Source: Actinophytocola sp044466355
GTDB lineage: Bacteria; Actinomycetota; Actinomycetes; Mycobacteriales; Pseudonocardiaceae
Length of the DNA stretch: 64,000 nt
Reading direction: 5' to 3'
Assembly (NCBI RefSeq): GCF_044466355.1
Contig: NZ_JBITMQ010000009.1
Location: 1-64,000, forward strand
Below the pieces are notes generated by a model. That model did no database searches. It was not told where the DNA came from and worked only from the letters and a program-made list of their open reading frames with translations. Shown here one piece after another: positions 32,856 to 41,899 of this stretch; the stretch's first letter is position 1, and each line of letters opens with the position of its first letter. The position numbers and the translations under genes were made by a program.

Positions 32856-34064
32856 ATGGACTTCCGCCGGCTGTGGCTGGCCGACGCGGTCAGCCAGATC
32901 GGCACCCGGATGACGTTCCTGGCCGCGCCACTGCTCGCGACGCTGTACCTGCACGCGTCGACGTTCGAGGTCGCGCTGGTGCGTACGTTCGAGTCGCTCG
33001 CGTACCTGCTGTTCGGGCTGCTGGCGGGCGCGTGGGTGGACCGGGTGCGGTGCAGGCCCGTGCTCATCGCCACCGACCTCGGCCGGGCCGTGCTCATGCT
33101 GACCGTGCCCGCCGCCGCGTTGTTCGGGGTGCTCGCGCTGTGGCAGCTGTACGTGGTGATGTTCGCGGTCGGACTGCTGACCGTGTTCTTCGACGTGGCG
33201 CACCAGTCGTACCTGCCGCGCCTGCTGCCGCCGGCGAAGCTGGTGGACGCGAACGCGAAGCTGGCGGCGAACGCGTCCGTGGCGGCGCTGACCGGGGCGG
33301 GTGCGGGCGGGTGGTTCGTGCAGTTGCTGACCGCGCCGTTCGTGTTCGTGGTGGACGCGCTGTCGATGGTGTGGTCGGCGCTGTGGGTCCGGTCGATCTC
33401 CCACCGCGAGCCGCCCGTACCCCGTGTCCCCGACCGCCACCTGGGTCGTGAGATCGCCGAGGGCGTGCGGTTCGTGGCGCGTCACCCGCTGCTGCGGCCC
33501 ATGGCGCTGAACACCGCGACCGTGGTTCTGTGCCAGGCGGCGGGAATGGGTGTGAGCATCGTCTTCCTGGTGCGGGACATCGGGCTGTCCGCCGGGGTGA
33601 TCGGCCTGCTCGGCGTGATCGGCCTGGTCGGCGCGCTGCTGGCGGCGGCGGTGACGGGGCGGCTCGTGGCCCGGTTCGGGCAGGTCAGGGTGCTCCTGGT
33701 GGGCGCTGCCTGCCTCGGGCCCGGGTTCCTCGTGCAGGGCTTCACCACGCCCGGCTGGGGCCTGGTGTGGTGGGTGGTGAGCGGGTTCGTGGCGAGCTTC
33801 TGCATCGTGGCGACCAACGTCGTGATGGCGACGATCCGGCAGACGGTGTGCCCGTCCGCGCTGCTCGGCAGGGTCACCGCCACGATGGAGCTGACGATGT
33901 GGGGCGTCATCCCGCTGGGGAGCCTGCTCGGCGGCGTGCTCGGGACCGTGCTGGGCACCCGCGCGACGCTGCTGTGGTCGGGGGTGGTCGCGTGCCTCGG
34001 GGTGTTGTGGCTGGTCGCGGCGCCCGCCGCGCGGCGGGCCGAAATTGTCGGTGCCGCCGGATAG
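32856..34064 (+). CDS. MFS transporter (EntS/DitE-like exporter)
   Basis: A 402-residue membrane protein with about 11-12 helices. The start MDFRRLWLADAVSQIGTRMT and the loop GAWVDRVRCRPVLIATDLGR match the exporter group of the major facilitator superfamily that includes EntS and macrolide efflux proteins. AHQSYLPRLLPPAKLVDANA is also typical. It is predicted to expel a small molecule by proton antiport; the substrate is unknown. It is divergent from its probable ArsR repressor and 10 bp upstream of the helicase start, so the helicase may be co-transcribed. Confidence 0.9.
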   Translation: MDFRRLWLADAVSQIGTRMTFLAAPLLATLYLHASTFEVALVRTFESLAYLLFGLLAGAWVDRVRCRPVLIATDLGRAVLMLTVPAAALFGVLALWQLYVVMFAVGLLTVFFDVAHQSYLPRLLPPAKLVDANAKLAANASVAALTGAGAGGWFVQLLTAPFVFVVDALSMVWSALWVRSISHREPPVPRVPDRHLGREIAEGVRFVARHPLLRPMALNTATVVLCQAAGMGVSIVFLVRDIGLSAGVIGLLGVIGLVGALLAAAVTGRLVARFGQVRVLLVGAACLGPGFLVQGFTTPGWGLVWWVVSGFVASFCIVATNVVMATIRQTVCPSALLGRVTATMELTMWGVIPLGSLLGGVLGTVLGTRATLLWSGVVACLGVLWLVAAPAARRAEIVGAAG

Positions 34065-34074
34065 CTTGGCGGGC

Positions 34075-36558
34075 ATGCAGTCAGCGTTGCTGTCCGGTGT
34101 CGACATCTCCGGCCTCGAGGAGGCGGCCGGGCGGACGTCGTACGCGCGTGGCGTGAGGTACGCGCGTGAGCGTGCCGTGCTGTCGTTGTGGTGGGACGAG
34201 GACGCGAACGCGGTGCGGGGGAAGGTGCGGGGCTCGTGGGGTGAGGTCTACGAGACGACGGCGTACTTCAGCTCCGGCCGCGGCCCGGCGCTGACGTTCG
34301 CGGAGGGCGAGTGCAGCTGCCCGGTGGAGATGGACTGCAAGCACGCCGTGGCGCTGGTGTTGACCGCGGCGGGTCAGTCGTCGCCGCGACCCGACGTGGG
34401 CGCCGAGCTGTGGTCGATGCTGCGGGCGGCGACCGAGGCCTGGCGCAACGGCCCGCCGAAGGTCTCGCCGCCGACGCTCGTGGTGCACGCGGCCTACGGC
34501 GAGGAGCACCGGCTGGAGGTGTCGTGGGCGTGGGAGTACCAGGTCGGTGACGAGCTGGTGCGCAGCGTGCCGGGTGAGCAGCCGGAGCCGCACCGCGACC
34601 TGGCGGCCGAGTCGGCGCTGCTGGCCGAGTTGGACGACCTGCCGCTGGACGGGTTCGGGTTGCGCCGTGGGCGACGGCTGCGACCGGGGCGGTTACGTGG
34701 CATCGAGACCATGCGGTTCACCACCGAGGTGCTGCCGCTGCTCGCCCGGCCCGGCGTGCTCGTCTCGGCGGACGGGGAGCCCGCCGACTACCGCGAGGTC
34801 GGCGACTCGCTGACGATCGGCGTGTCCACGTCGGACATACCGGGCGACAACGACTGGTTCGGGCTCGGCGTGACCATCACGGTCGAGGGACGCGAGGTGC
34901 CGTTCCTCGACGTGTTCGTCGCGCTCGCCAGGGGCAGGTCGCACCTGCTGCTGCCCGACGGGGCGTACTTCTCGCTGGAGAAACCGGAACTGCGGGCGCT
35001 GCGTGACCTGATCGACGAGGCTCGGTCGTTGCACGAGGCGTCCGACGGGACGTTGCGGATCAGCCGCTACCAGGCCGGGCTGTGGGAGGAGCTGGCGCGG
35101 CTCGGCGTGGTCGAACGGCAGGCGAGCGCGTGGTCGCGGCAGGTGAACGGCCTGCTGTCGCTCGACTCGGTGCGGCGGGCCGCGGTGCCCTCGACGGTGC
35201 GGGCGACGTTGCGCCCGTACCAGGTGGACGGGTTCCAGTGGCTCGCGTTCCTGTGGGAGCACCGGCTCGGCGGCATCCTGGCCGACGACATGGGGCTGGG
35301 GAAGACGCTGCAGTCGCTGGCGTTGATCTGCCACGCGGCCGCGGACGAGCCGTTCCTGATCGTCGCGCCGACCAGCGTGGTGGGCAACTGGGTGGCGGAG
35401 GCGGCGCGGTTCGCACCGCACCTGCGGGTGGCGGCGGTGACGAAGCGGGGGCCGTTACCCGTCGACGCGGACGTGGTCGTCACGTCGTACACGCTGCTCC
35501 GGCTCAACGTCGAGGCGTACGCGGACGTGTCGTGGGCCGGGCTGATCATGGACGAGGCGCAGTTCACCAAGAACCACCAGTCGAAGGTGTACCAGTGCCT
35601 GCGGCGGGTGCCCGCGCCGGTGAAGCTCGCGATCACCGGCACCCCCATGGAGAACAACCTGATGGAGCTGTGGTCGCTGCTGTCGATCACCGCGCCCGGG
35701 CTGTTCCCGAGCCCGACCCGGTTCAAGGACTACTACGCCCGCCCGATCGAGAAGGACGACGACGCGGCGCTCCTGGCGCAGCTGCGGCGGCGGGTGCGGC
35801 CACTGGTGAAGCGGCGCACGAAGGAACAGGTGGCGAAGGACCTGCCGCCCAAGGTGGAGCAGGTGCTGGAGGTGGACCTGCACCCGAAGCACCGCAAGCT
35901 CTACCAGACGGTGCTGCAGCGGGAGCGGCAGAAGGTGCTCGGCCTGCTGGACGACCTGGACCAGAACCGGTTCACGATCCTGCGGTCGCTGACGTCGTTG
36001 CGCCGGCTGTGCCTGCACGCGGGCCTGGTCGACGCCGACCACGCCGACCTGCCGTCGGCCAAGGTGGACGCGCTGGTCGAGCAGCTGCGGGACGTGCTCG
36101 GCGGCGGGCACCGGGCGCTGGTGTTCAGCCAGTTCACGGGGTTCCTCGCGACGGTGCGTGAGCGGCTGGAGGCCGAGGGGATCGAGTACTGCTACCTCGA
36201 CGGCCGCACCCGCGACCGTGCCGAGGTGCTGGCCAGGTTCAAGGACGGCGCCGCGCCGGTGTTCCTGATCAGCCTCAAGGCGGGCGGGTTCGGGCTGAAC
36301 CTGACGGAGGCGGACTACTGCTTCCTGCTGGACCCGTGGTGGAACCCGGCGGCCGAGGCGCAGGCGGTGGACCGGACACACCGCATCGGCCAGCAGCGCA
36401 CCGTGCTCGTGTACCGGCTGATCGCGCGGGGCACGATCGAGGAGAAGGTGCTGGCGCTGCAGCGGAGGAAGGCGGCGCTGTTCAAGGGCGTCATGGACGA
36501 CGGCGACCTGTTCAGCCCGGCGTTGACCGCGGAGGAGGTGCGCGAACTGTTCGTGTGA
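34075..36558 (+). CDS. SNF2-family helicase with SWIM zinc finger
   Basis: An 827-residue ATP-dependent DNA translocase. An N-terminal SWIM finger has CxCx5CxH ligands (Cys 80, Cys 82, Cys 88, His 90). The SNF2 core shows ADDMGLGKT (about residue 403), DEAQ (about 491), the middle KRRTKEQV, and the C-terminal helicase lobe with LVFSQFTGF, LKAGGFGLNLTEA and DRTHRIGQ. It is of the bacterial HepA/RapA-like type, probably acting on DNA or stalled complexes. The ATG at 34075 is chosen; an upstream TTG at 34045 would overlap the MFS gene. Confidence 0.9.
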   Translation: MQSALLSGVDISGLEEAAGRTSYARGVRYARERAVLSLWWDEDANAVRGKVRGSWGEVYETTAYFSSGRGPALTFAEGECSCPVEMDCKHAVALVLTAAGQSSPRPDVGAELWSMLRAATEAWRNGPPKVSPPTLVVHAAYGEEHRLEVSWAWEYQVGDELVRSVPGEQPEPHRDLAAESALLAELDDLPLDGFGLRRGRRLRPGRLRGIETMRFTTEVLPLLARPGVLVSADGEPADYREVGDSLTIGVSTSDIPGDNDWFGLGVTITVEGREVPFLDVFVALARGRSHLLLPDGAYFSLEKPELRALRDLIDEARSLHEASDGTLRISRYQAGLWEELARLGVVERQASAWSRQVNGLLSLDSVRRAAVPSTVRATLRPYQVDGFQWLAFLWEHRLGGILADDMGLGKTLQSLALICHAAADEPFLIVAPTSVVGNWVAEAARFAPHLRVAAVTKRGPLPVDADVVVTSYTLLRLNVEAYADVSWAGLIMDEAQFTKNHQSKVYQCLRRVPAPVKLAITGTPMENNLMELWSLLSITAPGLFPSPTRFKDYYARPIEKDDDAALLAQLRRRVRPLVKRRTKEQVAKDLPPKVEQVLEVDLHPKHRKLYQTVLQRERQKVLGLLDDLDQNRFTILRSLTSLRRLCLHAGLVDADHADLPSAKVDALVEQLRDVLGGGHRALVFSQFTGFLATVRERLEAEGIEYCYLDGRTRDRAEVLARFKDGAAPVFLISLKAGGFGLNLTEADYCFLLDPWWNPAAEAQAVDRTHRIGQQRTVLVYRLIARGTIEEKVLALQRRKAALFKGVMDDGDLFSPALTAEEVRELFV

Positions 36559-36593
36559 ACCCCCACGGCGAGTGGCGCCGGACACCGCTCACA

Positions 36594-37742
36594 ATGGAAG
36601 GCATGGCAGCAGCCCCCTCCACGGTGCCGACAACGCTGCGGATCGGCCAGTACCAGGTCGACCCGCCGGTGGTGCTCGCCCCGATGGCGGGGATCACGAA
36701 CGTGGCGTTCCGGCGACTCTGCCGTGAGTACGGCGCCGGTCTCTACGTCTGCGAGATGATCACCGCGCGGGCGCTGGTCATCCGTGACCCCAAGACGTGG
36801 CACATGATGACGTTCGACCCGAGCGAGCACCCCCGGTCGGTGCAGCTGTACGGCGTCGACCCGGCCACCATGCGCGAGGCCGTGAAGATCATCGTCGGCG
36901 AGGGGCTCGCGGACCACATCGACACGAACTGGGGCTGCCCGGTCGTCAAGGTCACCCGCAAGGGCGGCGGCGCCGCGCTGCCGTACAAGCGGAAGCTGTT
37001 CGCGAACATCATCCGCGCGACGGTCGACGCCGCGGGCGACATCCCGGTGACGGCGAAGTTCCGCATCGGCATCGACGACGAGCACCACACGTACCTGGAC
37101 GCGGGCCGCATCGCGGAGGCGGAGGGCGCGCAGGCGGTGGCCCTGCACGCCAGGACGGCCGCGCAGCGCTACTCGGGCCAGGCGGACTGGACGCGCATCG
37201 CGCGGCTGAAGGAAGCGGTCACGTCGATCCCCGTGCTGGGCAACGGCGACATCTTCACCGCGGCCGACGCGCTCGCCATGGTGGAGAAGACCGGCTGCGA
37301 CGGTGTCGTCGTCGGCCGCGGCTGCCTCGGCCGCCCGTGGCTGTTCGGCGAACTGCAGGCCGCGTTCGAGGGCCGCCCGCTCCCCACCCCGCCGAACCTG
37401 GGTGTGGTCGCGAAGGTCCTGCGCCGCCACGCCGAACTCCTCGTCGAACACGACGGCGAGGAGAAGGGCATGCGTGACCTGCGCAAACACATGGCGTGGT
37501 ACTTCATGGGCTTCCCGGTCGGACCCGCCCTGCGCCGCAAGTTCGCCATGGTGACGGCCCTGTCCGAACTGGACGACTACCTGGGCGAACTGGAACACGA
37601 CGCCCCGTTCCCGACCACGGGCGAAGGCCCCCGCGGCCGCCAGGGCTCGCCGGGCAAGGTCACCCTCCCGTACGGCTGGCTCGACGACCCGGACGACCCG
37701 ACCGTCCCGGCGGGCGCCGACATGATGCACTCGGGCGGCTGA
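36594..37742 (+). CDS. dusB: tRNA-dihydrouridine synthase (DusB family)
   Basis: A 382-residue FMN enzyme that reduces uridine to dihydrouridine in tRNA. It has the FMN motif APMAGITN (29-36), NWGCPVVKV with the catalytic Cys 115, the KGGGAAL loop, LHARTAAQRYSG, GNGDIFTAADA and GRGCLGRPW. A helical tRNA-binding C-terminus ends in an unusual acidic/Pro extension. Two in-frame ATGs (36594 and 36603) compete; neither has a clear ribosome site. It follows the helicase by 35 bp. Confidence 0.93.
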   Translation: MEGMAAAPSTVPTTLRIGQYQVDPPVVLAPMAGITNVAFRRLCREYGAGLYVCEMITARALVIRDPKTWHMMTFDPSEHPRSVQLYGVDPATMREAVKIIVGEGLADHIDTNWGCPVVKVTRKGGGAALPYKRKLFANIIRATVDAAGDIPVTAKFRIGIDDEHHTYLDAGRIAEAEGAQAVALHARTAAQRYSGQADWTRIARLKEAVTSIPVLGNGDIFTAADALAMVEKTGCDGVVVGRGCLGRPWLFGELQAAFEGRPLPTPPNLGVVAKVLRRHAELLVEHDGEEKGMRDLRKHMAWYFMGFPVGPALRRKFAMVTALSELDDYLGELEHDAPFPTTGEGPRGRQGSPGKVTLPYGWLDDPDDPTVPAGADMMHSGG

Positions 37743-40307
37743 CTAGACCTTGCAGGTCGCGTTCCGCAAGGACACCACGTTGCTCTCGTAGGTGTCGTTC
37801 CCGTCGGTCGCCTGTACCCGGAAGCAGTACTTGAGGTCACCGTCGACGGTCAGCGTCATCGAGCGGTTCCGCTCGGCCAGCTCGTACTCGGTCTCCTTGC
37901 CCTCGGCCGCGACGACCACGATGAAGTCGAGGTCGTCGGGCGCGGTCCAGCTCAGCCGCACCTCGTCGGTCAGGTCGACGGGCTCGTCCAGCTTGATCTC
38001 GACGTCCCCGCCCGCCGAACCGTTCGCGGCCGGTACCCGCGGGGTGCTGGAGATCTCCTCCGGGTCACCGCGGAGCAGGAGCAACGGCACGAGCGCGAGC
38101 AGGGCGAGGAGAAGCGCGGCCCCGGCAAGCACGTCGTAGCGGACGAGCTTCTTGGGTGCCTGCCCGGGCGGCGCGAGCGGACTGGCGAGCACCCGAGCCC
38201 GCGCCCGCCCCCGAACCGGATCGGTGGCGTCGGCGAAGTCGTCGTCGATGTCGAAGTCCGGCCGCGCGACCGCCGCGGACGCGGGCGGCCGGGCCTGGGC
38301 CGCGAACTCGACGGTCGCCGGTACGGGCAGGGCCGCGGTGGGCGGTTCCGCGGGGGTCAGTGTGGCCAGAGGCAGCTCGGGTGGGGCGGGGGCGTCGTGT
38401 GGCGGATGCTCCGGTGACTCGGCCGGTCCGCTGTCCGCGGGGCCTGCTGGTTCCTGCCTCGGCGGGTGCGGCTGGTCGGCTGTCCCTGCGGCGGGTTTCT
38501 CCTCCGGTTCGGTTTCCGGCAGCCAGTGCGGGTCGGCGCCTTCGTCGGCCTCGGGACCGGGGGCCGAGGGCGGAGCGACCGACGGACCGGCAACCGGACG
38601 CAGGACCACCGATGGCGGGACAACCGGAGACGCCGCAGCCGGAGGCCCGGCGACCGGGGGTGCGGCATCCAACGACCCCTCCACCGGCGGGACAACCGGA
38701 GGCACAGCCGACGGCGCCGAAGCCGACGGCCCGGCAACCGGGGTCGCGGCAACCGAAGACTCCGCCACCGACGAGACAACCGGAGGAGGCACAACCGACG
38801 GCACCGCAACGGACGGCGCCACAGCAGGAGGCGGCGCAACCGGAGGCACCGCAGCCGGAGGCCCGGCGACCGGGGATGCGGCAACCGAAGGTGCCGCCAC
38901 CGGCGAGACAACCGGAGGAGGCACCGCAACGGACGGCACCACAACAGGAGGCACCGCAACCGGAGGCCCGGCAACCGACGACCCGGCATCGGCGGGTGCG
39001 GCAACCGAAGGCGCCGCCACCGACGACCCGGCATCGGCGGGTGCGGCAACCGAAGGCCCCGCCACCGACGAGACAACCGGAGGAGGCACCGCAACCGGAG
39101 GCACCGCGACGAACGGCGCCACAGCAGGAGGCGGCGCAGCGGGAGGCCCGGCATCCGAAGGCCGCTCCGCCGACGGTGGGACACCCGGCGACAGGACCAC
39201 AGGAGGCACCGCGGCCGATGGCGCCGCCGGAGGCCGCTCCATCGAAGGCGAGACGACCGGAGGCGCCACAGGCGAGGGCGCGGGAGGCTGGGCGACGGGC
39301 ACCGGGGGGTGCGGCGGGCGGGCGACGGGCCGTGGTGAGACCGTGGGTCGGGGGGCCGGACGTGGCGGTACCGCGTGGTAGGCGGGGACCGCGAAGTCGT
39401 CGAAGTCGTCGCCGTCTGCCGCGAAGCTCGTCACCGGGCGCGGCGGCGGCGCATGGCGTGTGGGCGTCGCCGGGTGGGCTGCGCTGAAGTCGTCGAAGTC
39501 GTCGGTTGCCGGGCGGCGGGGGGCGTTCGGCAACATGGCGCCGAGTTGGTCGGCGACCGCGGCGGCGTCGCCAAGGCGGCGGGCCGGGTCGGCGGCCAGC
39601 AGCCGTGCGACCAAAGTGGACAGTCCGACGGGGATGTCCGGGTTGTTGATCGCCGGTACCGGCTCGCCCAGGATGCGCAGCACCCGCTCGCCCGGTTGCT
39701 CGCCGAGGCGGCCCGGGTGGGGTGAGCGCCCGCTGAGCGCGTAGTGCAACACGGCGCCGAGCCCGTAGAGGTCCGTGGCCTCGTTCAGCGTGCCGGTGCG
39801 CAGCGTCTCCGGGGGCAGGAACTCGATGGCGTACAACGGATCCCGGGCGAAGGCCTGGCGCAGCGTCACGCCGAAGTCCGCCACCACGGGCTCTCCGGTG
39901 GTGCGGAACAGGACGTTGTGCGGTGAGATCCCGCCGTGCACGACCCCGGCGCCGTGGGCGGCGGCCAGCGCCTCGGCCACGACACGGCCCAGGACCACGA
40001 CATCGGCCGGCGGCAGCGAGCCGACGCGGTCGACCAGGGCGGCCAGCGACTGGGTGCAGCGCTCCATCCGGACGGCGAACTCGCCGGTCGTGAGCTCGTC
40101 GACACCGTGGACCGGCAGGATCGAGGTGACCCTGCGGACGGTGGACAGCTTGGCCTGTTCCTTGTTGAAGGCGGCCAGCGTGCGCTTGTCGAGACGCTTC
40201 GGGAACACCTTCAGCGCGACCACGACCCCGGCGTGCTGTCCTGAGTAGACAGTCGCGACGGGGCCGTCGTCGATGCGTGTCAGTCCCGTGCTGTCGATCG
40301 TCGCCAT
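37743..40307 (-). CDS. ESX-linked transmembrane pseudokinase with long Pro/Ala/Val linker
   Basis: An 854-residue membrane protein. The kinase-like domain (about 10-265) keeps the Lys of ALKVF (33), Asn 131 and DFG (144-146). The catalytic loop reads HGGISPHN where active kinases have HRDxKxxN, so the catalytic Asp is gone and the glycine loop is absent. A ~400-residue low-complexity linker (VAxPxVA repeats) is bracketed by acidic DDFDDF motifs near 271, 300 and, in variant form, 688. A membrane helix follows (about 720-742), then an outer FnIII-like domain (RLSWTAPDDLDFIVVVA, YCFRVQATDG). It is divergent from eccD, suggesting a scaffold role at the secretion machine. Confidence 0.85.
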   Translation of the reverse strand: MATIDSTGLTRIDDGPVATVYSGQHAGVVVALKVFPKRLDKRTLAAFNKEQAKLSTVRRVTSILPVHGVDELTTGEFAVRMERCTQSLAALVDRVGSLPPADVVVLGRVVAEALAAAHGAGVVHGGISPHNVLFRTTGEPVVADFGVTLRQAFARDPLYAIEFLPPETLRTGTLNEATDLYGLGAVLHYALSGRSPHPGRLGEQPGERVLRILGEPVPAINNPDIPVGLSTLVARLLAADPARRLGDAAAVADQLGAMLPNAPRRPATDDFDDFSAAHPATPTRHAPPPRPVTSFAADGDDFDDFAVPAYHAVPPRPAPRPTVSPRPVARPPHPPVPVAQPPAPSPVAPPVVSPSMERPPAAPSAAVPPVVLSPGVPPSAERPSDAGPPAAPPPAVAPFVAVPPVAVPPPVVSSVAGPSVAAPADAGSSVAAPSVAAPADAGSSVAGPPVAVPPVVVPSVAVPPPVVSPVAAPSVAASPVAGPPAAVPPVAPPPAVAPSVAVPSVVPPPVVSSVAESSVAATPVAGPSASAPSAVPPVVPPVEGSLDAAPPVAGPPAAASPVVPPSVVLRPVAGPSVAPPSAPGPEADEGADPHWLPETEPEEKPAAGTADQPHPPRQEPAGPADSGPAESPEHPPHDAPAPPELPLATLTPAEPPTAALPVPATVEFAAQARPPASAAVARPDFDIDDDFADATDPVRGRARARVLASPLAPPGQAPKKLVRYDVLAGAALLLALLALVPLLLLRGDPEEISSTPRVPAANGSAGGDVEIKLDEPVDLTDEVRLSWTAPDDLDFIVVVAAEGKETEYELAERNRSMTLTVDGDLKYCFRVQATDGNDTYESNVVSLRNATCKV
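38974..39063. repeat. 45-bp direct repeat inside the pseudokinase linker
   Basis: Two adjacent 45-bp copies (38974-39018 and 39019-39063) begin ACCGACGACCCGGCATCGG and differ by about one base, so each encodes the same 15 residues. It is the youngest duplication in a linker built of shorter degenerate units, and evidence of recent length change. Confidence 0.8.
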
Positions 40308-40515
40308 CGTCACCGCCGTGCCAGGTCGAGACGCGCGCAGCCGTTCCGGAGCACCCCTGTGCCGCCCTCCACCGAGCCACCTCCAGAGATGTCCGCTAGC
40401 TGCCGAACCGGTACCGGTCACCTGTTCTCCCAGTCATGGTAGGTCTGCCCGCCGACGAAGGGGGCCGGACCGGCATGTTGCTGCCGCCGCCGCACGAACC
40501 CGTCAGGAAGACGAC

Positions 40516-41898
40516 ATGAACACCACCGGCCTGGTCCGGGTGACCGTCGCGGCGCCCGCCAGACGAATCGACCTCGCCCTGCCGGAACGCTCGCCCCTGG
40601 CCGAGTTGCTGCCCGGCCTCCTCCGCCACGCGGGCGAGGACCTGGCCGACACGGGCGCCCGCGCGGGTGGCTGGGTGCTGCGCCGCCCGGACGGCACGGT
40701 GCTGGAACCGGCCCGGCCGCTCGCCGCCCAGCGCGTGCGTGACGGCGAGGTCCTGCACCTCACGCACGCACACACCGACTGGCCGGAACTCGAGTACGAC
40801 GACCTGGTCGACGCGATCGCCAGCGGCTCTGCCCGGGCGGGCAGCACCTGGGGACCCCGGCACACCCGGCACGCCAGCCTCGCGATCGGCGCGCTGGCGG
40901 TCGTGTCGTGCCTGGTCGCCGTGTTGCGGGCGGGACCGCCGTGGTCCGGCCCGGCGCTGTGGTCGCTCGGGGCCGCGGCGCTGCTCCTGGCCGCCGGGGT
41001 CGCGCTCGCCAGGGCAGGCGGCGACGCGGGTACGGGCGCGGTCTGCGGGATCGTCGCGCTGCCGTTCGCCTTCGCCGGTGGCGGCCTGCTCTTCGCGGGC
41101 GATCGGGCACTCACCTCGCTCGGCGCCCCGCAGTTGCTGGCCGCGGGCGCCGCGTTGCTGCTGGCGGCGATGGTCGGCCTGTTCGGGGTGGTCGACCGGG
41201 CGACGGTGTTCGTCGCCGGGGCCACCGTCGGGCTGCTCGCACTGGTCGGCGGCTGGCTCACGACCTGGGACGCCCTGGAGGCCCACGAGACCGCGGCACT
41301 GGTCGCCGGGATCGGCCTGGCGTTCTCACCCACGCTGGCCCCGCTGGCCCTGCGGCTGTGCCGGGTGCCGATGCCGGTGCTGCCGCGCGGCGCCGCCGAC
41401 CTCGTGCGTGACGACCCGCAGCCGCCCCGCGGCGCCGTCTACGCCGCGGTGCTGCGCGCCGACGCGTTGCTGACGGGGATGGTCGCCGGCCTGGCGGTCG
41501 TCGCGTCGGTCTGCCTGGTGCTGCTCGTCCGGAGCACCAGCGAGGCCGGTCTCCTGCTGGTCGGCCTGCTGACCGTCGGCTACCTGCTGCGTGCCCGCCT
41601 CTACCCCATCACCCGGCAGCGGGTGTCGATGCTGTGCGCGGGTCTGGCCGGGGCGTGCTGTCTCGCGGTGGGGCCGCTGATGGCCGACCGGGAGGACCTG
41701 CTCCTGGTCGCCGGCCCGTGCCTGCTGATCGCCGGTGCGTTCGTCGCGCTGCTCGGGATCGTGCACAGCACCCGCACGGCGAACCCGTACCTGGGCCGGT
41801 ACGCGGAGATCCTGGAGGTGCTCGTGGTGCTGGCGGTGGTGCCGGTGACCTGTTCGGTGCTCGGCCTGTACGGCTGGATGCGCGGGCTGGGCGGCTGA
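40516..41898 (+). CDS. eccD: Type VII secretion membrane protein EccD
   Basis: A 460-residue core component of the ESX pore. A ubiquitin-like N-terminal domain (about 1-90: LVRVTVAAPARRIDLALPER, EVLHLTHA) is followed by about 11 membrane helices beginning near residue 117, as in known EccD, which lines the translocation complex. AGGAAG precedes the ATG. It is first of a run eccD-eccB-cassette genes on the plus strand and is divergent from the pseudokinase (208 bp between). Confidence 0.9.
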   Translation: MNTTGLVRVTVAAPARRIDLALPERSPLAELLPGLLRHAGEDLADTGARAGGWVLRRPDGTVLEPARPLAAQRVRDGEVLHLTHAHTDWPELEYDDLVDAIASGSARAGSTWGPRHTRHASLAIGALAVVSCLVAVLRAGPPWSGPALWSLGAAALLLAAGVALARAGGDAGTGAVCGIVALPFAFAGGGLLFAGDRALTSLGAPQLLAAGAALLLAAMVGLFGVVDRATVFVAGATVGLLALVGGWLTTWDALEAHETAALVAGIGLAFSPTLAPLALRLCRVPMPVLPRGAADLVRDDPQPPRGAVYAAVLRADALLTGMVAGLAVVASVCLVLLVRSTSEAGLLLVGLLTVGYLLRARLYPITRQRVSMLCAGLAGACCLAVGPLMADREDLLLVAGPCLLIAGAFVALLGIVHSTRTANPYLGRYAEILEVLVVLAVVPVTCSVLGLYGWMRGLGG

Positions 41899-41899
41899 C

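Noticed and set aside
37743..40400. Several very long frames across the pseudokinase linker on both strands
   Set aside because: They arise from the repetitive Pro/Ala/Val-coding DNA; only the frame with the kinase fold, membrane helix and FnIII-like end is coherent.
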